The translations under genes were made by a program, and so were the position numbers. Below the pieces are notes generated by a model. That model was not told the DNA's origin. It searched no databases and worked only from the letters and a program-made list of their open reading frames with translations. Positions 1-5,615 of a stretch of DNA of 10,056 nucleotides are shown piece by piece. The DNA comes from WVWW01 sp041568335 (lineage in GTDB: Bacteria > Acidobacteriota > Polarisedimenticolia > Polarisedimenticolales > Polarisedimenticolaceae). The stretch lies in assembly GCA_041568335.1 (NCBI GenBank), contig JBFFZZ010000101.1:1-10056 (forward strand). The letters are read 5' to 3'. Within the stretch, counting starts at the first letter, position 1; each line of letters starts with the position of its first letter.

Positions 1-461
1 GCGTCGGCGTCGGCCAGCGTTCCCTCGGAGCCGCGCTCCCAGCCGATCCAGAAGCCCGCGTCGACATGCAACGACCCGGCGACGCGCCGGATCCCCAGGT
101 CGAGCAGGTGCTGCGCGACGAGCTGCGCGTTCTCGACGTGAAAGTCCGGGTCGCCGCCCCCGCGGACGATCAGATCCCCATGAAGCACCCCCGTCTCGGC
201 ATCGATCGTCCCCCGAACGGCGACGGTCGTGACGAACCGGTGCTCCGGCCCGAGTGTCTCGAGGGCCCACAACGTGGTGGCGAGCTTGACGACCGAGGCG
301 GGGTTGAGCGCCACGTCGGCGCGGTGACCGCCGCTCGAACCGGCGCCTTGCCAATGCCACACCAGATCGATGCCGTGGATCCGCGTCGGTGCGCCCGCGC
401 CGGCCGACATGGACAACGCGAGCGACAGCGTGACGACGAGCTGGAGCTTGCGGGACGGCAT
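1..461 (-). CDS. dacB: D-alanyl-D-alanine carboxypeptidase/endopeptidase, PBP4 (peptidase S13) family, N-terminal part
   Basis: The visible protein is the first 153 residues; the rest lies beyond the left edge. Residues 1-24 form a signal peptide (MPSRK, then a hydrophobic stretch ending AGAGA), so the enzyme is exported. NPASVVK at residues 53-59 is the SxxK active-site motif, with nucleophile Ser56 and Lys59. It is followed by a conserved-looking GGGDPDF segment at 101-107, typical of S13 enzymes. Family members remove or cleave D-Ala-D-Ala peptide bonds in peptidoglycan in the periplasm. The SxN and KTG motifs would fall outside the window. The gene is last in the minus-strand block and follows the propeller-like gene by 66 bases. 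I chose the ATG at 461 because it gives a clean signal peptide, but it has no Shine-Dalgarno. An in-frame TTG at 497 has AGGAAGG (503-509) five bases upstream and would add 12 residues. Confidence 0.85.
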   Translation of the reverse strand, partial: MPSRKLQLVVTLSLALSMSAGAGAPTRIHGIDLVWHWQGAGSSGGHRADVALNPASVVKLATTLWALETLGPEHRFVTTVAVRGTIDAETGVLHGDLIVRGGGDPDFHVENAQLVAQHLLDLGIRRVAGSLHVDAGFWIGWERGSEGTLADAD

Positions 462-472
462 GGCAATCAGAT

Positions 473-529
473 TACGCGGAGGGATGAGGCCTTGCAATTG
501 CACCTTCCTACGCGGAGGCGTCAGGCCTT
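473..529. repeat. Imperfect 21-bp direct repeat, 36-bp period
   Basis: Two copies, at 473-493 and 509-529, match at 18 of 21 positions. On the plus strand each starts TACGCGGAGG and ends AGGCCTT; the differences are three of the four central bases. The copies are offset by exactly 36 bases and flank the AGGAAGG ribosome-binding-like site and the alternative TTG start of the carboxypeptidase gene. The right-hand copy overlaps the TAA stop codon of the preceding gene. The arrangement looks like a local tandem duplication or a pair of binding sites. No function is assigned. Confidence 0.6.
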
Positions 530-1409
530 ATTTCGGATCGATTCGGACCAGCGGGTTGGGACGTTTCTCTCGCGTCACGAAGACGCTGCGGCCGGCGCGG
601 TCGAAAGTGGCCGCCTCGATCGACGAGAGGTCGGGCATCTCGATGCGTTGAACCGGCTTGGCAAAGGCCTCGCTCCACGACTGTCCTTCCCGCCGGTCGA
701 AGACGTAGGTCGCCCGTGACGTCTGCACGATGGCCCGGGAGCCGTCGGGCGAGACGTCGAGCGCCGTCGGCTTCCCGAGACCGGTGACCGCGGCGATCCG
801 GCGCGCCGTCTGGACCCCGAACTCGCCCTCCACGCGTGCGAGCGGCAGTTCGTAGACGAGCGGCGGGTCCGTGCGCTTGGTCAGCAGTAGGATGCGTCGA
901 CCGACCTCGTCCACCGCCAGAGCTTCGCAATCCCTGGGTCCATCCTCGTAGCGAAAGTGAAGCTCCCACGCAACGGTCGCTACACCTTCGCCCGTGTTCT
1001 CTTCGGGAATTGCCGGTTCGCGAACGAACCACAGCGACACGAACGGCCGCAGGGCCCGGTTGTCCCCGACGTCACCGATCACCAGGTAAGAACTGCCATC
1101 GAGCTCGAACGATGCCATGTCTTCCCAGTCGAGGTAGCTCGCCCCCTCGAGTCGGACGGACCCGAGACTCCGCCCATCGGTACCGACGGCGAAGAGGATC
1201 GGGGCGTTGAGGCTGTCGTTGTGTGCCCACAACGTGTTGTCGTGAGCACGCGACGCGGCGAGGCCGCTCAGCTCGACCAGCCCCGGCGTGTCGATCGTCC
1301 CGGCCACGACGGGCCTCTCGTAGACGGTGGGCGGGGGTGGCGGTTCCTCGGCCGGCGCGGTGCAGGCCGCTCCCGACACGATTAGGACGATGAAGTAGCG
1401 CGCGAGCAA
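528..1409 (-). CDS. Exported propeller-like protein of unknown function
   Basis: A 293-residue protein with a hydrophobic N-terminus (residues 4-15) and Cys16 preceded by SGAA. It could be a lipoprotein, but the lipobox is atypical (Gly at -3). A proline-rich linker follows (residues 23-27). The body resembles secreted beta-propeller proteins related to phytase-like domains. It has an ELSGLAAS segment near 46-53, WAHNDS at 61-66, and three acidic motifs: DWEDMA (94-99), IGDVGDN (111-117) and DGPRDCEAL (156-164). A later blade reads ALDVSPDG. I recognise this motif set from uncharacterised secreted proteins and do not assign an activity. The acidic clusters could bind metal. The start is uncertain: the codon at 1409 is TTG, 13 bases after the upstream gene's stop, without a clear Shine-Dalgarno. 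An in-frame GTG lies ten codons in but would destroy the signal peptide. Confidence 0.75.
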   Translation of the reverse strand: MLARYFIVLIVSGAACTAPAEEPPPPPTVYERPVVAGTIDTPGLVELSGLAASRAHDNTLWAHNDSLNAPILFAVGTDGRSLGSVRLEGASYLDWEDMASFELDGSSYLVIGDVGDNRALRPFVSLWFVREPAIPEENTGEGVATVAWELHFRYEDGPRDCEALAVDEVGRRILLLTKRTDPPLVYELPLARVEGEFGVQTARRIAAVTGLGKPTALDVSPDGSRAIVQTSRATYVFDRREGQSWSEAFAKPVQRIEMPDLSSIEAATFDRAGRSVFVTREKRPNPLVRIDPK

Positions 1410-1422
1410 AACCGGCTGCGGC

Positions 1423-2100
1423 CTAGAGCTCGTAACTCTCGCCGGGTGGGACGACGACGGCCTTGCGTCCGGCGTCCTTGACGCGTGAAACGAACTCGCT
1501 CGGATCCGTGTCGATCAACGGGAACGTCCCGTAGTGCATCGGGATGTGCACGCCGGCCTGCAGGAACTCGGTCGCCTTGACCGCGTCGTCGATGCCCATG
1601 GTGAAGTTGTCCCCTGTCGGGAGCAGCGCCACGTCCAGCGGACCCCACAGCTCGGAGATCAGCTTCATGTCCGAGAAGATCCCGGTGTCGCCCGCGTGAT
1701 AGATCTTCTTGCCGCCGATCGTCAGGACCACACCCATCGCCGCGCCCAGTTCGCCGTCGGGCGAGCCGGACCCATGTTGCGCGTGCGTGAACTTGACGTG
1801 GCCCCAGTCGAACCGGTGGCCACCGCCCACGCTCATCGGGTGATTCTCGCAACCCTTGCCGCCAAAGTACCCGGCGATCTCGAAGCTCGACACCACGACC
1901 GCCCCGGTCTTCTTGGCGACGGCCTCGACATCGGCCATGTGGTCCTGATGCCCGTGCGTCACGATGATGGCGTCGAGTTTCCGGATGGCATCCGCGGCGC
2001 AGTCGGTTTGCGGGTTCTCCGTGAACCAGGGATCGATCAGGATGCTGGTCGAGTCGTGATCGATGCGCCAGGTGGCGTGTCCGTGGAAGTGCAGTTTCAT
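1423..2100 (-). CDS. Metal-dependent hydrolase, UPF0173 family (metallo-beta-lactamase fold)
   Basis: 225 residues, the normal length for the UPF0173/YtkL group of the metallo-beta-lactamase superfamily. The N-terminus, MKLHFHGHAT, and ILIDPWFTENP at 20-30 are typical. THGHQDH at 48-54 is the HxHxDH metal-binding motif (His49, His51, Asp53, His54). HAGDTG at 135-140 supplies the bridging Asp138, and PMHYGTFP at 188-195 the late His189. No signal peptide is seen, so it should be cytoplasmic. It binds two divalent metals, but family substrates are largely unknown, so only a general hydrolase call is safe. The ATG at 2100 has a strong TCCTCC complement (GGAGGA, 2108-2113) seven bases upstream. 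The gene sits 26 bases after hemL and 13 before the propeller-like gene, consistent with one transcript. Confidence 0.93.
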   Translation of the reverse strand: MKLHFHGHATWRIDHDSTSILIDPWFTENPQTDCAADAIRKLDAIIVTHGHQDHMADVEAVAKKTGAVVVSSFEIAGYFGGKGCENHPMSVGGGHRFDWGHVKFTHAQHGSGSPDGELGAAMGVVLTIGGKKIYHAGDTGIFSDMKLISELWGPLDVALLPTGDNFTMGIDDAVKATEFLQAGVHIPMHYGTFPLIDTDPSEFVSRVKDAGRKAVVVPPGESYEL

Positions 2101-2126
2101 CGTATGTTCCTCCGTTTCGAGTCGTG

Positions 2127-3392
2127 CTAAAGGGTCGTCAAGGCCTCCGCCGCGGCGGACACCGTGGTGTCGATGTCCTCGTCGGTATGCGCGAGCGAGA
2201 CGAACGCCGCCTCGAACTGCGATGGAGCCAGATAGACACCCCGTTCGAGCATCCCGTGAAAGAACCGTGCGTAGCGTTCCGTGTCGCTGGCCGTCGCCTC
2301 GGCATAGTTGCTGACGGTACCCGTCCTGAAGAAGACCGTCATCATCGAGCCCACCCGGTTCGAGGTGGTCTGAACCGCGGCCGACGCTGCCGCATGCTGC
2401 AGACCGTCCTGCAGCCGCGCGGAGAGCCGGTCGAGCTCCCGATAGGAGTCGTCGTCGAGCAACCCGAGCGTCTCGTAGCCGGCGCGCATCGCTAACGGGT
2501 TCCCGGAGAGCGTGCCCGCCTGATAAACGGGACCCGTCGGGGCGATCTGCTCCATCAGATCGGCACGGCCGCCGTAGGCTGCAACGGGCAAACCACCACC
2601 GATGACCTTGCCGAAACAGCTCAGGTCCGGCTCGATCCCGTAGAGCGTCTGCGCGCCGCCGCGGTGCACGCGAAAACCGGTCATCACCTCATCGAAGATC
2701 AACGTCACACCGTGCGTCGTCGTGAGCTCGCGCAAGCGTTCGAGATAACCGTCCGCCGGCGGGATCACACCCATGTTTCCCGCGATCGGCTCGATGATGA
2801 GCGCAGCGATGCTGTCGCCGCGTTCGATCAAGATCCGCTCGGCCGCATCGGCGTCGTTGAACGGGACCACGTGGGTCAACCCGGCCAGCGGCGCGGGAAC
2901 CCCCGGGCACCCCGGCAGCCCCAGCGTGAGCACGCCCGACCCGGCCTGCACGAGCAACGAGTCTACGTGCCCGTGATAGCAGCCCTCGATCTTGATCAGC
3001 TCGTCGCGCCCGCTCGCGCCGCGGGCCAGCCGGATCGCCGACATCGTGGCCTCGGTGCCCGACGAGACGAAGCGCACGCGCTCACATCCCGGAACCCGTT
3101 CGCAGACACGTTCGGCGAGGTCCGTCTCGATCCGGCACGGGGCGCCGAACGAGGTGCCATTGGCCGCCTGCTCGCGGATCCCCCGCACGACCGCTGGGTG
3201 CGCGTGTCCGGCAATCAGCGGACCCCAGGAGCCGACGTAGTCAATGTAACTCTTGCCCGCGGTGTCGATGACCCGCGAGCCTTCCCCGCGTTCGAAGAAG
3301 ACGGGTTGACCGCCGACCCCCTTGAACGCCCGGACGGGTGAGTTGACACCACCCGGGATCACCCGGCAGGCACGCTCGAACTCATCGATCAT
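2127..3392 (-). CDS. hemL: Glutamate-1-semialdehyde 2,1-aminomutase
   Basis: This PLP enzyme converts glutamate-1-semialdehyde to 5-aminolevulinate, the last step of the C5 route into tetrapyrroles. The 421-residue length is close to the family norm. Recognisable segments are the N-terminal FERACRVIPGGVNSPVRAF (residues 5-23), SSGTEATMSAIRLAR (110-124), the IFDEVMTGFR cofactor segment (232-241) and FGKVIGGGLPVAAYGG (260-275), where Lys262 forms the PLP Schiff base. I chose the ATG at 3392 because it gives the standard MxxxFERA start. In-frame upstream starts would add up to 13 unrelated residues. The start overlaps the end of the metallopeptidase gene by 11 bases, so translation is probably coupled. 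With hemB in the same block, two consecutive heme-pathway steps are co-expressed. Confidence 0.97.
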   Translation of the reverse strand: MIDEFERACRVIPGGVNSPVRAFKGVGGQPVFFERGEGSRVIDTAGKSYIDYVGSWGPLIAGHAHPAVVRGIREQAANGTSFGAPCRIETDLAERVCERVPGCERVRFVSSGTEATMSAIRLARGASGRDELIKIEGCYHGHVDSLLVQAGSGVLTLGLPGCPGVPAPLAGLTHVVPFNDADAAERILIERGDSIAALIIEPIAGNMGVIPPADGYLERLRELTTTHGVTLIFDEVMTGFRVHRGGAQTLYGIEPDLSCFGKVIGGGLPVAAYGGRADLMEQIAPTGPVYQAGTLSGNPLAMRAGYETLGLLDDDSYRELDRLSARLQDGLQHAAASAAVQTTSNRVGSMMTVFFRTGTVSNYAEATASDTERYARFFHGMLERGVYLAPSQFEAAFVSLAHTDEDIDTTVSAAAEALTTL

Positions 3393-3909
3393 GACGACCC
3401 ATCCCACACGCGCCATCGGCAAACAGATCAAGCTGCTGCGCGGGTGTTCCGGCTGGACCCGGCTTGTAGTAACCCAGCTCGCGAGCCCGATCTAGGATCT
3501 TCCAGTACAAACGCTTGAACCGTTCGGAGTGATCCAGGTGCCGCAAGTGCGCGAGCTCGTGGCACAGCGTGTCGACCAGACTCGACTCCTTGAGCAGCCG
3601 GCCCGTACGTGCGTGACGCAGCCGGATGCGTATCTCGCCGTCGTCGTAGCAGATGCCGTAGTGCTCGTTGACGCCCTCGGTTTCCGCCTCGATTTTGCGA
3701 TAGCTCAAGCGGAACCGCGCACACAGCTCATCGGCCATCTCGCGCAGCCGTTTCATCGTCTTGTCTTCCTGGTCGAGCTGGAGCTCGCGGACGGTCGGAT
3801 TCCGGATCGGACGTATGGCTCCGCGCAATCGGGCGAGACCGGTGCGCTCCAGGGACAGCTCGTTTTCCGGGAACAGCCGTGGGGCGAACTCGCGTCTTCG
3901 CCGGTTCAT
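3382..3909 (-). CDS. YgjP/SprT-like zinc metallopeptidase domain protein
   Basis: 175 residues. The core is HELAHLRHLDHSERF at 117-131: a zincin HExxH (His117, Glu118, His121) with a probable third ligand at His127. It is preceded by GICYDDGEIRIRLR (85-98), which matches the YgjP-like (DUF45) pattern more than classical SprT. The C-terminal LYWKILDRARELGYYKPG (134-151) also fits. It lacks a signal peptide and membrane segments, so it is cytoplasmic. The first 50 residues are charged and poorly conserved-looking. The ATG at 3909 overlaps the hemB TGA as ATGA, pointing to translational coupling. An internal ATG at 3756 (MKRLREMADEL) is an alternative start with AGGA eleven bases upstream. The protein's substrate is unknown. 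Its position between hemB and hemL, overlapping both, is the only functional hint. Confidence 0.85.
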   Translation of the reverse strand: MNRRRREFAPRLFPENELSLERTGLARLRGAIRPIRNPTVRELQLDQEDKTMKRLREMADELCARFRLSYRKIEAETEGVNEHYGICYDDGEIRIRLRHARTGRLLKESSLVDTLCHELAHLRHLDHSERFKRLYWKILDRARELGYYKPGPAGTPAQQLDLFADGACGMGRHDR

Positions 3910-4877
3910 CCGTGAAGCAACCTCGCCGCCTCGCGCGCGTGATAGGTCAGGATCACGTCCGCGCCGGCGCGTTTGATCGACGTCAGGATCTCGAGCATCG
4001 TCCGCTCGCGCTCGAGCCACCCGTTGCCGGCGGCCGCGGCCAGCATCGAGAACTCGCCGCTGACGTTGTACGCAGCGACCGGAACCTCGAAGCAGTCCTT
4101 GACGCGGCGGATCACGTCGAGGTACGCGAGGGCCGGTTTGACCATCACCATGTCGGCGCCCTCGTCGAGATCGAGCGCCACCTCGCGCAGCGCTTCGTCG
4201 CCGTTGGCCGGATCCATCTGGTAGCTGCGGCGATCGCCGAACTGCGGCGCCGAGCCCGCCGCCTCGCGGAACGGGCCATAGAAAGCGGACGCGTACTTGG
4301 CGGCGTAGGAGAGGATCGCGATATCGCGGAAGCCGTCGCCGTCCAGCCCTTCGCGGATCGCCCCGACACGGCCGTCCATCATGTCCGACGGCGCGACGAT
4401 GTCGGCGCCGGCTCGCGCGTGTGACACCGCGGTCGTGGCCAGGAGCTCGAGCGTCGGGTCGTTGAGGACCTCGTCGTTCTCGACGACGCCGCAATGACCG
4501 TGGTCGGTGTATTCGCAAAGACAGACGTCGGTCAGCACCAGGACATCGTCGTATGCGGACTTGATCTGCCGGATAGCGGTCTGAACCGCGCCGTCGTCGG
4601 ACCACGCCTCGCTCCCCTGCGGATCCTTCTTGTCGGGGAGCCCGAACAACAGGACGGCTCGCACGCCGTCCTCGCGCGCGTCACCGACCTCCTCGACGAG
4701 CGTGTCCGGGGAAAAATGATAGTTGCCGGGCATGCTGGCGATCTCGTCCCGCACCCCCTTGCCGTGGCGGACGAACAACGGGTAGACGAACGATTCCGGA
4801 CTGAGCCGCGTCTCGCGAACCAGCGCCCGCAACGTGGCATGGCGCCTCAGGCGTCGGGGTCGAATCGCGGGGAACAT
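3906..4877 (-). CDS. hemB: Porphobilinogen synthase (delta-aminolevulinic acid dehydratase)
   Basis: It condenses two 5-aminolevulinate molecules to porphobilinogen in the cytoplasm. The 323-residue length is standard. The N-terminus (RPRRLRRH, residues 6-13) and FVYPLFVRHG (30-39) are typical. DVCLCEYTDHGHCG at 117-130 holds the three zinc-binding cysteines (Cys119, Cys121, Cys129), so this is a zinc-type enzyme, not the magnesium-only type. The two substrate Schiff-base lysines are Lys194 in YAAKYAS and Lys247 in MVKPAL. AAYNVSGEFSM (268-278) is also conserved. The ATG at 4877 has AGGAGAG (complement at 4885-4891) seven bases upstream. It is the first gene of the minus-strand block, divergent from the tRNA gene, so its promoter should lie in or near the 64 bases between them. 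No convincing minus-strand promoter is visible there. Confidence 0.98.
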   Translation of the reverse strand: MFPAIRPRRLRRHATLRALVRETRLSPESFVYPLFVRHGKGVRDEIASMPGNYHFSPDTLVEEVGDAREDGVRAVLLFGLPDKKDPQGSEAWSDDGAVQTAIRQIKSAYDDVLVLTDVCLCEYTDHGHCGVVENDEVLNDPTLELLATTAVSHARAGADIVAPSDMMDGRVGAIREGLDGDGFRDIAILSYAAKYASAFYGPFREAAGSAPQFGDRRSYQMDPANGDEALREVALDLDEGADMVMVKPALAYLDVIRRVKDCFEVPVAAYNVSGEFSMLAAAAGNGWLERERTMLEILTSIKRAGADVILTYHAREAARLLHG

Positions 4878-4895
4878 CCTGAGACTCTCCTGCCG

Positions 4896-4924
4896 TTGCG
4901 TTTCGCGAGTCCTATGGCTAAAGT
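4896..4924 (+). promoter_or_regulatory. Possible sigma70-type promoter for the tRNA gene
   Basis: TTGCGT (4896-4901) and TAAAGT (4919-4924) are spaced by 17 bases and resemble -35 and -10 boxes, with 3 and 4 of 6 consensus matches. Transcription would start about ten bases before the tRNA's first base. The match is weak but the geometry and position are right. Confidence 0.35.
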
Positions 4925-4941
4925 AGGCCGCTATCCGAGGT

Positions 4942-5018
4942 GGCGGCGTAGCTCAGTTGGTTAGAGCACAGGATTCATAACCCTGAGGTCAGTGGTTCAA
5001 ATCCACTCGCCGCTACCA
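4942..5018 (+). tRNA. tRNA-Met (anticodon CAU), elongator type
   Basis: The 77-base sequence folds as a full cloverleaf. The acceptor arm is GGCGGCG with CGCCGCT (G1-U72 wobble), the D arm GCTC/GAGC, the anticodon loop TTCATAA with CAT at 4976-4978, the variable loop AGGTC, the T arm AGTGG-TTCAAAT-CCACT, then discriminator A and an encoded CCA (5016-5018). The initiator C1xA72 mismatch is absent and the D-stem has the ordinary C11-G24 pair, so it is not the initiator. The GGCGG start with CCGCTACCA end is common in bacterial elongator tRNA-Met. A tRNA-Ile2 with lysidine-modified CAU cannot be fully excluded from sequence alone. The lowest anticodon-stem pair is an A31-C39 mismatch. No terminator follows before the peroxidase gene 38 bases downstream. 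Confidence 0.95.
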
Positions 5019-5056
5019 ACCCGCCACCCAGTCTAGCACCGCCCCGGGAGGTCTCC

Positions 5057-5611
5057 ATGGCTTGGATCCGAACCATCGGCAAGGACGAAGCCGGAGGAGA
5101 GCTGTCCCGTTTGTTCACGCAGATCGCTCCGGGCGACCAGGTGTTGGACAACATCCTCGGTGTCCACTCGCTGCACCCGCGCAGCCTGCGGGACCATCTG
5201 AAGCTGTACCGCACGTTGATGTACGGCGATGGGCCGCTGTCGCGGCGAGAACGCGAGCTGGTGGCGGTCGCCGTCAGCGCGGCCAACCGTTGCCACTACT
5301 GAATCGAGCACCACGGGGCGGGGCTCCGTAACGTCACTTCCGATGAAGAGCTCGTTCGCGGGATCACCGAGTCTCCCGAAGACCACCCGCTCGAACCGCG
5401 CGAACGCGCGATGATCGACTACGCCCTCAAGCTGACGCGTACCCCGTGGGACATGCGCGAGGACGATCTCGAGCCACTGCGTTCCGCAGGATTCGAAGAC
5501 CGCGAGATCCTCGATCTCGTCATGATCGTCGCTTACTACGCCTTCGTGAACCGGCTCGCCGATGGCCTCGGTGTCGAGCTCGAGCCGGGCGGCCCACCTC
5601 ACGCCGAGTAG
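5057..5611 (+). CDS. AhpD-like peroxidase-related selenoprotein (CxxU), carboxymuconolactone decarboxylase fold
   Basis: The frame is open from the ATG at 5057 to a TAG at 5609-5611, 184 residues, except for one TGA at 5300-5302. The start has GGGAGG (5046-5051) five bases upstream. The protein aligns by eye with the 'uncharacterised peroxidase-related enzyme' branch of the AhpD/CMD family: MAWIRTIGKDEA, DNILGVHSLHP, RERELVAVAVSAANRCHY, then IEHHGAGL, and a C-terminal YYAFVNRLADGLGVELE. The AhpD signature E-x11-C-x2-C-x3-H maps to Glu67, Cys79, residue 82 and His86. Residue 82, normally the reactive Cys, is the TGA codon, giving CHYU. The sequence after the TGA stays in frame and fully family-like for 102 residues, which argues against decay. 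A hairpin right after the TGA fits a bacterial SECIS. Family members reduce hydroperoxides through the CxxC pair. A nonsense mutation or sequencing error (TGC or TGT to TGA) is the main alternative. Confidence 0.85.
5313..5329 (+). promoter_or_regulatory. Candidate bacterial SECIS hairpin for the TGA at 5300-5302
   Basis: Six base pairs form between 5313-5318 (ACGGGG) and 5324-5329 (CTCCGT), including one G-U pair, with a five-base loop CGGGG at 5319-5323. The loop begins 17 bases after the TGA and has a G at its second position. Bacterial SECIS elements typically place a short apical loop with an early G about 16-37 bases after the UGA. The stem is short and such hairpins are easy to find in GC-rich coding DNA, so this is supporting evidence, not proof. 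Confidence 0.5.
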
Positions 5612-5615
5612 CGAA

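Noticed and set aside
66..719. Plus-strand open frame over the left end
   Set aside because: It crosses the carboxypeptidase and propeller-like genes in antisense. The SxxK motif and signal peptide show the minus strand is coding.
3910..4605. N-terminal extension of the metallopeptidase frame into hemB
   Set aside because: The extension is a shifted frame of hemB, very arginine-rich. The ATGA-coupled start at 3909 gives a normal-sized zincin.
4942..5056. tRNA as an integration site of a mobile element
   Set aside because: No integrase, no repeated tRNA 3' end and no foreign-looking genes are seen downstream.
5300..5302. Reading the TGA as a pseudogenising nonsense mutation
   Set aside because: It is the only disruption, falls exactly on the catalytic Cys codon one base away from TGC/TGT, and is followed by a fully conserved-looking C-terminal half and a SECIS-like hairpin. 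It remains the main alternative.
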